Shown here in pieces: positions 11,464 to 22,089 of a stretch of 64,000 bases of DNA (its first letter is position 1; every line of letters begins with the position of its first letter). The notes beneath the pieces were generated by a model. The model was not told where the DNA came from, did not search any database, and saw nothing but the letters and a program-made list of their open reading frames with translations. This stretch comes from Melieria omissa (Eukaryota; Arthropoda; Insecta; Diptera; Ulidiidae), in the NCBI GenBank assembly GCA_963971225.1, contig OZ020269.1, positions 93,558,865-93,622,864 on the forward strand, in the 5' to 3' direction. The position numbers were made by a program, and so were the translations under genes.

Positions 11464-13289
11464 AAAAAACAAATTAATTCTGCCAAACAATTTTTTTGTT
11501 ATTATTCTTTCAAATGTTTAAAGATGAAAAGAGATTTTTGCTAATGTGGGAACGTACATACGATGTATAGTGATTGAAAATGTTGACAAATTATAGGCTA
11601 TAGGGGGGGTTCTGACACCCAAAACCCCCCTTGGCTACGTCCCTGCCTCTTACCCTCCAATGACTTTAGATTAATACTTAAGTAGACATCTACATCGGTA
11701 GGAGGGAATGGGGTGAACAAAATGCAAAGAACGTAGGGCGTAACGAAGAAACCTTTTTGGATTCGTTAAAGTCGATTGATCGGCGAACAAAGGCCAGCGT
11801 AGAGTATGCCTTTGCAAGCGTGCTATTTAAATGGCTTTGGAAAGAGAACCTAAACACGACACCTAGATCAACAATTGCAGTAGGATTCACTAAGTGACAG
11901 CCACCAATGTGGTAAGAAGTGGGAATAGGGGACCGGGATTTTGAATAGGTCACATGGAAAAACTTTTTTATATTTAAATTAAGCTTATTTTGAAACGAAA
12001 ACGTTGTCAAGGTACTTTTGAAGATTTCGAGAGTCTGAGAGACATGATATTGAAGAGTAAATCAAATCATCAGCATACAAAAGATACTTAGAGAATTTAA
12101 AGCAATTGGCTATGTCGTTGATAAAAATTACAAAAAGAAGGGGACCAAAAATACTACCCTGAGGCACACCAGAGGAGGCAATAAAGGGATGCGAAAATAC
12201 ATTGTCAACTATAACAACACAATTACGGCGAGCCAGATAAGATTTCATTCATTCATCAACTTAAAAAGATAGAGTGAACTCCAAAACTATGTAGATTCAA
12301 AAGCATCAAAGAGTGACTAACTTTATCAAACGCTTTTGAAAAATCCGTATACACAGTGTCGACCTGAACATGGCTGTGAAAAGAAGACATGCAGTATTCA
12401 GCAAAAACTACCAGGTTAGAAACTGTGGACCTACCGGCCATGAACCCGTGCTAATTTTCAGAAATCAAACGGTTTATTGAAAAATAAAGTTTTTGTTTGA
12501 CAATGAATTCGAATAATTTTGAGATCGTTGATAATTTGGAAATGGTTTGCTACATTGCTCTTATTTTCCACTTTTAAAAATTTGATTTATGAAAGTAACC
12601 TTCCACGCGTCAATGAACTCGCCCACTTCTAGTGATTTATTAAAAAGCAATAATAGAGAATAGGCGAAAGCGTAGCAGCTCTGGAAGAGGTACGAGGATA
12701 AACTATCCACATCAGAATGAAGTGATGATTTGATTTGCCGAATGCCGTCTTTCACATCGTCAATGTTTAAAGAAAGTGAACCAAAATAAACTGGAGAAAC
12801 ATTGTTCAAGAGAATATTACCACTTATATCCACTTCCAGTTCAAAATTGGAATTAAAAAAATTTGCAAAAAGATTCGCAGCTTCAAAAGAAGTATGAGCT
12901 TGGATATCATTAAGGAATATACTACTGAGGGAATGCTTGAACAAGATTTAAATTTAAAAATTTAATTGTTAATTTTTACTTCTGTTGATATTGAGTAGAA
13001 CGATAAAAATATATCGTAAACATCACATTTTTTGAACAGGTTAATGACTTTTGACAACTAGCATAAAGAACCACCTTATGCGTTTCGGGCTTTAAGTTTA
13101 AAGGAAAATCTTTGGTCCCTTACGTGAGCCTGATGGGTGAACCGTAACTGTAAACCATAACTGTGGGCTGTAGCTGCTATGTTGAAGATGCATGAGTTTT
13201 GTCTACGAAGTAAATTGTTGCCACGAAAGTTTCAAAGTTTCTAAAAAGACTGGACTTCACTTATCACCAGCACTGACCTCTTTAAACCA

Positions 13290-13388
13290 TTTACATGTCG
13301 TGGTATATAAAATGCTTCATGTTCATAACTGTACATTTTCAAAAGTTCTAAACTCAGGGTATTTCATTATAGACTTTTCTTTAATGTA
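13290..13388. repeat. Direct repeat flanking the 13430-14352 foldback, left copy
   Basis: About 90 bp from GTGGTATATAAAATGCTTC to TAGACTTTTCTTTAA is repeated, diverged, at about 14470-14600 on the other side of the foldback element. The arrangement suggests a local duplication or a larger composite element. Confidence 0.5.
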
Positions 13389-13429
13389 AAAAAAGGGTCA
13401 AGGATTTTGAAAAAACTAAGCGCAATATT

Positions 13430-14352
13430 ACACCGTGCGACAAAAATGAAAAAATTTTTTCACACTGGAAAAAATCCATATGGGCGTGAAACTAGAGACC
13501 AATCATAGTAATACTGCGTACTCAGTTTTTCATTTCTACATCCTTTGTTCTTTTAAAAGGACTTCAAAATTTTGAAGGGGATACAAAATTAAAAAAATAT
13601 AAAAAATACTTAACCTCGTTAGAATATGGCAATATGTATATCAAATGAAAGAGGAAAGAAGAAGAATTCTCTCAAGAATTAAAAAAAAATTGATTTTTTG
13701 ATCTATTTGTAAAAAAGAATATGAAAACGTTCCTTTGAAAATTTTAATCCTTTATATCCTTGAAAATTTATGTAGAATTTTCTTAAAAAGTAAGTATGTT
13801 AAAACCCAAAATCTCCTTGATCACGTGTCAAAATTTCATTATTCTCGCTTAATTGATTTTGTATCTATTTATTATTTAAAATACTGATACGCAAATAAAT
13901 TAGAACTTTTGTACTTCATTAGACTTGCAGCTTCCGCCTTTTTATTAATTACTTTCTAACCAATAAAGGTACAGTAATGCAATTTTGACACGTGATCAAG
14001 GAGATTTTAGGTTCTAACATACTTACTTTTCAAGAAAATAAGTTATAAATTTTCAAGGATATAAAGGATTAAAATTTTCAAAGGACCTTTTTTATATTAT
14101 TTTTTTTACAAATAGATAAAACATCTGTTTTATTTAAATTTTTTAGTCTTTCCTCTCTCATCTGATATACATATCGCCATATTCTATTCTAGTATTTTTT
14201 TTATTTTTTATCCCCTTCAAAATTTTGAAGTCCTTTTAAAAGGACAAAGGATATAGAAATGAAAAACTGAGTACGCAGTATTACTATGTTTGGTCTCTAG
14301 TTTCACGCCCATATGGATTTTTTCCAGTGTGAAAAATGCTGTCGCACGGTGT
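13430..14352. mobile_element. Foldback element, 923 bp, near full-length inverted repeat
   Basis: The ends ACACCGTGCGAC and GTCGCACGGTGT are exact inverted repeats. The arms stay complementary nearly to the centre at about 13890: for example CTCCTTGATCACGTGTCAAA on the left pairs with TTTGACACGTGATCAAGGAG-type sequence on the right, and GTACTCAGTTTTTCATTTCT with its complement. TATT flanks both sides (13426-13429, 14353-14356). No coding capacity. A degenerate relative lies at about 25560-25960. Confidence 0.8.
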
Positions 14353-14599
14353 TATTAATATTTTCTATTTACTTATATTTTGTATATTTAAAGCATTTTT
14401 ATATTTAGATAAATTATTGAAAATTATTGATAAAATACAAATTTTTAATAGTAATTAATCTTAATTCCTACCACATATTTCGTGTTATATAAAAAACTTC
14501 ATATTCATAAAAAAACATTTTCAGAAGTTCGGAGCTCAGGGCCTTAAAAAAATTGTATATTTCCATTTTGGACATTATAAACTTTCTTTCAAGCCCGTT

Positions 14600-16760
14600 T
14601 TAACATATCAGGTCCCTAAATGATTCAAAATCCTTCTTTAAGCTCTTCTTCTTCCTTTTTAAAGCCTTCTAAGTTCTCAAAGCTATTAAAAAATTTGAAC
14701 AGCTTTCACTTTATTCATTTATACTTTGGCATCATTTTCCCACTTGTTTTTTAATCAAATTTATGTGCCTTTTACTGAAAATACCTAAAAATTAACAACA
14801 TGTAAAGCCATAATGAAGTGCATTAAAATTCAATTAATTGCAATGTTCGAGTAAAAGCAAAACTGCAGCCAATTCAACGTTACTATTGACCCAATAAATG
14901 CGCAACGAATCGATGCTATAAAAACACTTTGAACGTCACAAACGGTAGCGAGCGGTGTCAAATAGTGGCACAAACGAGTACCTACAGATGTACAGATCTA
15001 TCTGTGTGTGTGTGTGTTTGTGTGTTTATCGCTGTGTGTGGCGCAGATCGCTTAAAAGTTGGCCGCCATTTCTGTGCACAAATGTTGCAGTGTCGAAACA
15101 ATTTCCCCCAAAAAAGATTTTTTTAATTTTCCTTTAACTAAAGACTGCACAAGAGCAGGCACAGCAACAACAAAAACAACAGCAATAAGAACAACGAGCG
15201 CACATAAAAAGCGCCACAAAAATATCAACGGAAGTTGCTTTTTATAGACAAATGCAATTACAATTTATAGCAGCAACTGCAACAGTGCAAAGTCGCTTAT
15301 TACAGCTGTTGTTGTTGTTGTTTTTGGTTGCAAGTAAAATAACTCGTTAACTAAAAGTACCCGCATTTGCGTCAATTCACGTCGCTGCGCAATGTCCATC
15401 GTGGCAGTCTATCAATTTAATTTCGATTGTTTTTGTTGGCTTCTTTCTTCTTTGTGCGATTTGTTGGTATAATTTTTGTTGTTGTTGTTATTTTTTGCAT
15501 TTCCTTCGCCCCACTGTGCAACCACTAGTTTGCACAACCAGAGTTTGCCGTTTTCTTGGCTTCGTTTTGGCGCTGTCGCTGCGAGTGCAACGTTTAGTTG
15601 TTACACACTTTCGTGCGATTTTGCGGAGGAAAACGTTTAATGAAGCAAATTAAATATTTTGTTGTCCGTTGCGCTGGCTCTTCCTCGGCTGTTTATGCAT
15701 GTGTGTGCATGTGTGTGTATTGGTGTTCGTGTTGTTGCCAAGCAGCTCTTCAGCCAATCTGCATGCGCTTGAATTCAACGTGCAGCGGTTTCTGACGCTG
15801 CCAGCCATATTCATCATCCATCGCTATGAACACGTTGCACCGTCGTCGTCTCTCGTTGAACTATCGTCGCCCATGAATCATCCATTTTAGCCATTTCTGG
15901 CCTGTTGCTTCTCTTGAGTACTTTCAGAAAAAAAAAATAAAAAATCAGGCGCTGCTAAAGTCGGTCTTAATAGCCCAGTTTACACGCTGCGAACTTGGCC
16001 AAGAGAGTGTTTAATGATTTGAACTTGGAATTTATTGATTGAAAATTGCATGGCAGCAGTAATGAGGGAATCCACATTTGCCCTCATGGAATGGTAGCGA
16101 AAAAGGAGTTGGAGCTGAATATTTTAACTGCTTCAAAAGTAAATTTCAACAGTTTTCAATTCAGATTCACATTCAATAACATTGTAAAACAGAAATTTAG
16201 AAGTTCTTTAGAAGATCTTAAAGCGAAACAAAAAACCAACAAAATGGTTTTTATCGAACAAAAAACCAAAAAGAACGGCAAAATAATCAGTAGATATTAC
16301 GAAACCTTTTTTTTTAATTTTTTTCATTATGTTAGGCAAAAATCTATGTAAACAAAGGATATTCCAAAACCAAATGAATAAACTCTGAAACTATATTCTC
16401 CACTTACAATTTTCGTAACAAACAAATATTTGAAGGGTTTGAAGCCCTCAAAACCCATGTTTCCTGCAACATATATGAATATTTTAGCTTGTTAGAGTAC
16501 CGAAGGAAATCCGTCTATGTATATCAACCAACGACAGTTAGCCCTCAGCGCCATTTTGGATACCACAAAATTTGATTTACTTGAACCTTTTCGGGACTAC
16601 TTGGATAATACGTCTCACCAAGTTATTAATGCCCTTCAAAAATGCCTCTCCGGATAAAAAGGTTGATTTCGGAATCTGTGAATATACAACATCTTTCATA
16701 GCATGGAAACATCTCTACTAAGAGTCTTCTCCGTTCCGAAATGGTTAAATGAGACGTAAA
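14600..16760. other. Unique sequence with CAA/GTT tracts and microsatellites; no gene called
   Basis: A TATAAAAA motif at 14917-14924 precedes less AT-rich sequence with (GT)n at about 15003-15020, CAACAACAA/GTTGTTGTT tracts (15160-15500) and a (TG)n-rich patch at 15700. This looks like UTR or regulatory DNA of a fly gene but no splice-consistent coding exon was found. The open frame 16046-16351 is Lys/Asn-rich and unconvincing. Confidence 0.3.
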
Positions 16761-16765
16761 ATGTT

Positions 16766-17040
16766 TGGTTAGGTTAGGTTGGGTTAGGTTAGGTTAGGTT
16801 AGGTTGACAGCTTAGGAAGCTCACATAAGCCAGACTCGGCCTGTTGTGATACCACAGAAAAAAGAGAAGAACTCTGGACTATCACTCTCCTTCTGATGAA
16901 AAAGGGCCACTGCGGCTCCCATATGAACCGAACAATGCCATTAATGTGTTGACAAACTTTCCAGGTCCACAAAAAACAGACCCCAATATGACGAAGTCTT
17001 CTCTGGGTCAGGGCAGGACCATGGAACATTAGATGTGAAA
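16766..17040 (-). mobile_element. Non-LTR 3' UTR fragment with (CCTAA)n tail
   Basis: On the minus strand the segment contains CTGTGGTATCACAACAGGCC, related to the GTGGTATCACAATGGGCC 3' UTR seen at 2040 and 30680. It ends in about seven CCTAA units (plus strand TTAGG, 16766-16805), a typical simple-repeat tail of a target-primed retrotransposon. Confidence 0.55.
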
Positions 17041-20000
17041 TTTCCTCTGACCAGAGAGAAAAATATTGGGTTGGTTCGATAGATTTATACCATGCAACTT
17101 GTATTACTGTGCCTTTTTTATATCTATTTTATATCTTGTTTATATCTGCCAATATAAAAATTTGCTTATCGCTACCTGAACTCCTACAAAAGTCTTATCA
17201 ATTTTATTTCAGTGTAAGTTCCATCAAAGAAGTTAAAACATCTACATATTCCTTGGTCCTACTAATGATAACAGCATCGGTTCTAGCAATGAGAAGTTCC
17301 AAAATATAATTCTATCTCTCCACTTCGCGCCATAGGGAACAGGTTACTTATTTGCTTAGGAAATCAGCATCCGAAGTTAAAATTTCTGCAAATATATTTG
17401 GTGAACAAAGTTATAGTTCAGTTTGTCTCATTCTTGTACTGGAAGAATGAACGGGTCTTAAATTTTTTGTCTCAATAATTCAGCAAATCCGCAATGATAT
17501 TTGAATCAGAAGGCTAAGTTGTGTTTCGGACAGTTGTACAGCAGCCCAGGTTCGCACATCGTACAGATTATGCTTTGAAGCGATGTCTGAATAGTCTTCA
17601 TCTGCAATTTATACTATATATATTTTTCATATTTTCATTTATATTTCGCATATTTTCCATCAGATTTGCCTTCAAATGTTAAGGTACATTGGTACTTACA
17701 TAAAAAATTTAGTATAGGCGGCCATAATCGAAGAGTAGGAACAAAATCGCAATTTCTTATGGTCCAAAATTATTGAAATCAATGTATAATTATGTGCAAG
17801 CTGTTATTCAACAAAAGACTATTCCAACTAAATATTAAACTAATTTTATCTTCAACATTGTTTTAATGTGAATTTGCTTTTGTTCCATTTTAACTTTGAA
17901 CACGTATAACTACTGTATATTTGGATTTTGTTTGTGAATGAAAAAAGAAAATAGATTTATATTTTTGCTGATTATAGTTTTTGTATTAATTGTTTGTTCT
18001 AAATAAAAAAATAATAAAAATAATAAAAAAACAAAAATAAAAAAATAAAATAATAGAAATTTTCGTAGGTCAAACTTATGACTCGAAATTTTGTATCCAT
18101 ATGCTGTTAAGTGGCTTAAAAAAAATTTTAATTTTAAAGAACAAAAATTGTTTTTTTTTTAATATTAGAACCCAAAAAATGCCGCACCCGAATGTTAGTT
18201 GTGTTCAAATGTAGCGTGTTCAGTGTCAAGATTTCGCTCGCTTAACATGCACAGCGCCGGTTACGGTTTGCTCCCCTTGGCCCACCCACCCACCAACCCA
18301 CCTACGCTGAGTCGCTTTTCTTGTTCGCTTCAATTTGTGTTTTCCATTTTGCACCTTCAGTTTGCAGTTCAACTCCACTTCCAAGCGACTTTACTCGTAG
18401 CTGGCATGTTGCGCTCTGTTGCTGCTTTGGCGCATTTTTCAGCATAAAAATCGGAAATACGATCTCTTTGGATGTGGGGAGGAGCCGAGTAAAAGAAATA
18501 ATTAGAAAATTTGCAATTTGAGCTTTCACAATCTGTGGTTTCGTGTCGCTATTGCGAAAGTTAAATTTCTACTGAAGATGAAAACTACTCGAGAATTAAA
18601 TAAATAAACATGAAATAAATGCACAAATTGCATAAATACAAACAATTTATGGTACATATGAATATAAACTTTTATGTATGCGATTATATACAATTAGTAT
18701 TTATATAGGTTTGTAAGATTTATGTTAAAGTGTTTTCAACTGAGTGAGCGGCGCTTGGTTTAGTGTCACTTCTCTCATCAGTGTTATACATTTGATTTGA
18801 ATTTTCCATTTTCCATCTGAAAATCACCTCACATAACAATTGTGGTCATTACAATAGAGTTCTAAGAGTTTTTTTGTTTGCAACGCGGTTTTAAGGCACT
18901 TGGAATTCATAACTTTAGCCGCCTTCAGGCAGTCGCATTCAGCGGCATTTATTTTAGTTAGGAATATCTGACTGCCCACAATGTGTTTTGTGGTCATTCG
19001 AACTGAAATTTGATACTTTGAAAATTGCAAAATTGCAATAAATTATTAAAAGCTGAGTCACCAGGTGCTATGCAAATCGGATCTGCATGTCAAATCGGTG
19101 ACAATTGCGAGTACTTGAAGAACTTTTAGCTCTTTGCTCTACAGGGACATGAAGAAAAGAAACATGGACTGTTCATAAGTGACTATTTTCCACGTACAGC
19201 TTAAAGAAAATTGTTCAATGTTCTGTACTTCTTTTTGGCGTAGAATGGAAAGAATATTTATAGAAACTTTTAGACTCGTCTCCATTAGTCTGCCGGATTC
19301 TTGTCAACTAAAAACCATCTCTTGCTTGGAGATTTGCCGAACCACACAGTGGCTTCCTTTCTGTCTTTATTCTGTATTGATTTAGTAATTTAAATTAATT
19401 TATGAATTTTGAGCAGTAAATTTATTTAAAAAATTTAGAATATGACGGAACCACCACAGCATTTATTGTATCTATAAATCAATGATAACAACTTTTTAAA
19501 AAGTCTTGGACTTCGTAGTTTTTTTAATTTTTATATTTTTTTTATTTCAGCCCACATGAATAATTTGTTCGATGCAATTTTAAATAAACTAAAATTACCA
19601 ATTTAATAAAAATTATTTCATTGCTGGACTCTATAATTTCATAGTATTGCTGAAAGCAAACCTTCCGTGGCTTATATATTTTTTAAAACCTTATTTAATA
19701 AACAAATTTCGAATAATTTTAAAAATATATTTGCTCCTTTCTTATTGCATAAATATTGAAAGTTTTAAAAATATAATTTTTTCACGATAAAAAAGTCACC
19801 AGAACAAAATTTGATAAAAATACTAGAACAAATGCAGACATTTAACCTTGAAAAGTGCTAAGCAAATTCCGAATATTGTTTAAAATATTTGTATTCCTTT
19901 TTTGGAACATGACTTCTTACGGTTATCTAAGGCAGATGGATTGACCGCGCATTCTAGTGTTAAGGAATATTTCGTGTTTCATTTAAAGTATAACTTGGCA
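17041..20000. other. AT-rich sequence without recognised genes
   Basis: A poly-A/AAT-rich tract lies at 18003-18060 and a GC-richer patch at 18180-18460 (including CCCACCCACCCACC). Short open frames show no codon bias. Nothing recognisable. Confidence 0.3.
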
Positions 20001-20169
20001 CTATCTAGTCGTTTCTTTATTAAAATAAGTTGAAAATATCATATAATTTCCATACCTTCGTATATCTACAACTTCTGCTACAAGCACATGACTTCAAGCT
20101 ACTTTCAACCGAGTTTATAATCTGTATGGGAAATAGTTTCAGAGTTTCTAGAATTTTTTATTCTTGCCA

Positions 20170-20835
20170 CATAAAAATGGGGTTTCACCTATACTGGGTT
20201 TTGGAATATTCGGATATTCCAGGATACTGTAGAGCAGACGAGGTTGCTCGGTGGTGTAAAACTGAACTGTTACGTCAAGAAATGGCAGTGGTTAATATCC
20301 TCTTTCAACCTGGACGAGTAAGCTTTGTACTCATACAAGCTCCATGAATCCACTGAAGACAACACAGGATTTTCTGCGAGTTACATTCGGAAATTCTTTT
20401 TGGATTTTTCCTTTCTTCCGAGCATCAGATCAGAACCATGTTTGGTGTTCTGACGGGTGACTGTGTAATTGATCAATTAAAGTTAGGTTTGATTTTTAAA
20501 GACCTCTGTCGAAGTTGTATGGACGACGTAGAAGAAGAAAACGCACTTCACTTTCTATGTACCTGTGCCGCATTATCAGGAAGAAGGACTTCTACTTGGG
20601 TACTTCTGCACTTGGGTAACTTCTTCTTCAACAATCTAAGGGATCTCTCTAAGTGAGTCGATAGAACCATTTACAGCCTACAAGGCTTCGTAAGAAGCTC
20701 AAAATGGTGCAATGAGTGAGTGGACTTAAGCTCAATACATTTTGGCATCGCAATGGGCCTTTATGACATTAGTGGTCTCCGTCTTAGGGCAATCAGTCTC
20801 ACCTAAGTATACGTGGACAGTCCGACAAGTACTTA
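20170..20835 (+). mobile_element. 3' end of RNase-H-bearing non-LTR retrotransposon, degenerate
   Basis: One frame gives WVLEYSDIPGYCRADEVARW, the C-terminal motif of the element's RNase H. A frame further on gives CRSCMDDVEEENALHFLCTC, the cysteine motif. A 3' UTR with CTTCGTAAGAAGCTC and GGCATCGCAATGGGCCTTTA follows. Stops and frameshifts throughout. It is the best-preserved of the three relatives (others at 1480-2105 and 30430-30750). Confidence 0.65.
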
Positions 20836-20929
20836 GCCCCACCGCCCTATGGTGCCACTATCGTAAGAGAAATTTACTATCGTGTAGTACATCTTCGTAG
20901 ACGGCTACTATGAAAATTTCAGCCATATT

Positions 20930-21290
20930 GGATTTGTAGTTTTGTTTTGACCGCGTGTGGAAACGAACGTGTCCGCGTATTTTAGAAAAATGGAAAAAGA
21001 GCAATATCGGTCGGTGATTCGCCAAATTGGTCGCATTAGGCTACGAACAGCTGCCCCATCCACCGTATTCTCCAAATTTGGCCCCGTGTGACTTCTTTTT
21101 GTTTCCAAACTTGAAAAAATCACTCGCCGGGCAGAAATTTGAGTCGAATGAGGAGGTTATCGCCGCCACGGAGGCCTCCAGAAAACGTATTTTTCAGACG
21201 GGTTAAAGAAATTGGAGCATTGCTTGGTCAAGTGTATCGAGTTGAAAGGAGAATAGGTTGAGAAATAAATCGCCACTTTTCCAAAATTTT
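20930..21290 (+). pseudogene. mariner transposase with internal deletion
   Basis: A start MEKEQYRSVI (ATG 20990) joins directly to the C-terminal region. LGYEQLPHPPYSPNLAPCDF and FLFPNLKKSLAGQKFESNEE continue in another frame, containing the final catalytic Asp region of a mariner-family DDD transposase. About two thirds of the gene is missing between them. Terminal repeats were not found. Confidence 0.7.
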
Positions 21291-21489
21291 CGTCTGAATC
21301 TATCCTCAGATTTTTTCTAGCAGCTCTAGTTATTGAGATATAGGTACCGTGTCATTTTTTCAGTTTTTCCTCTAATTGTTCCATATTTCCAAAAACCCGA
21401 CTGACATGATTTTCACCTTATTGCAGTAACAACACCACACGGCTTCTTTTTCGATGCAACTTATGTTCATGAGTTTTAAAATGCCGCGG

Positions 21490-22085
21490 TAATTGGACCT
21501 CAAAGTCAGAAAATATGGAATTTTAAGGCGTTTTCTTTGATGGTCAAAAACATGCAAATTTTTTGTTAATCAATTAACGAGTAAGGTGTATAATGAAAGT
21601 CGACACATCAGGCAATACAACACAGCCAAATTATTTGGCGGAATACACATTCGCATCGAAATAATAACAAAAATGTACCATAGTCAACTTCATACTTTTT
21701 CCTTAAAAAACTAGGGGCCTAAAAATATGCAAAGTTTTTAATTTTTTTTTTGTTTCGAGAAATTCAAAATCTTTTTGTTTTTCGCTTGCATTCCAGACTA
21801 TAAATGAAGCATATAAAAGAGCATATTTTGAGGCTCCTAATTTTTTAAGGAAAAAGTATGAAGTTGACTATGGTACATTTTTGTTATTATTTCGATGCGA
21901 ATGTGTATTCCGCCAAATAATTTGGCTGTGTTGTATTGCTTGATGTTTTTTCTTAAGATATTCATATACTTCGTAACTTGATTTATGAAACGTCTGTACA
22001 ATTTTCGCCATCAGAAAAAACGCCTTAAAATTCAATATTTTCCTAATTTGAAACCTTATTACAACGCCAATTTAGAACGTATACA
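21490..22085. mobile_element. Foldback element, about 600 bp
   Basis: Long inverted repeat centred near 21790. Inner arms (21615-21720 and 21836-21940) are almost identical, for example ACAGCCAAATTATTTGGCGG against CCGCCAAATAATTTGGCTGT. Outer arms share GAATTTTAAGGCGTTTTCT-type sequence at 21518 and 22020 with more divergence. No open frame and no clear target duplication. Confidence 0.7.
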
Positions 22086-22089
22086 ATTG

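Larger units (their letters stand above)
9342..11645. mobile_element. hAT-type element (2.3 kb) with exact TIRs and 8-bp target duplication
   Basis: The ends are CAGGGACGTAGCCA (9342) and GGCTACGTCCCTG (ending 11645), an exact 13-bp inverted repeat. Both sides are flanked by CCTCTTAC (9334-9341 and 11646-11653). The 8-bp duplication and CAG...CTG ends fit the hAT superfamily. No hAT transposase is visible; the interior holds a plus-strand non-LTR piece (9392-9760), a TIR-element fragment (from 9972) and a mariner remnant (10378-11463). It is inserted in a jockey-like RT frame. Confidence 0.85.
9235..12950 (-). pseudogene. Jockey-type non-LTR retrotransposon remnant (reverse transcriptase), split by an insertion
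   Basis: Read leftward from 12944, successive broken frames give the RT region: IDAWKVTFINQIFKSGK, VYTDFSKAFDKVSHSLMLLN, SGVPQGSIFGPLLFVIFIND and YLLYADDLIYS, the catalytic YADD box (12066-12055 region), then FVRRSIDFNE. The C-terminal part resumes on the far side of the 9342-11645 insertion, where the minus strand at about 9325-9240 reads RYYGVIDCPYLLGR, typical of jockey-clade ends. Frameshifts and stops make it dead. Confidence 0.7.

Noticed and set aside
14917..14950. TATAAAAA as a promoter of a gene to the right
   Set aside because: No initiator at the right distance and no downstream coding exon could be found, so it is noted only as a motif.
16046..16351. Plus-strand frame rich in Lys and Asn
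   Set aside because: Composition follows the local AT richness; no conserved motif and no splice-consistent neighbours.
16766..16805. Telomere (TTAGG) repeat
   Set aside because: It is short, imperfect and attached to a retrotransposon-like 3' UTR; several similar tails occur in the window, so it is not a telomere remnant.
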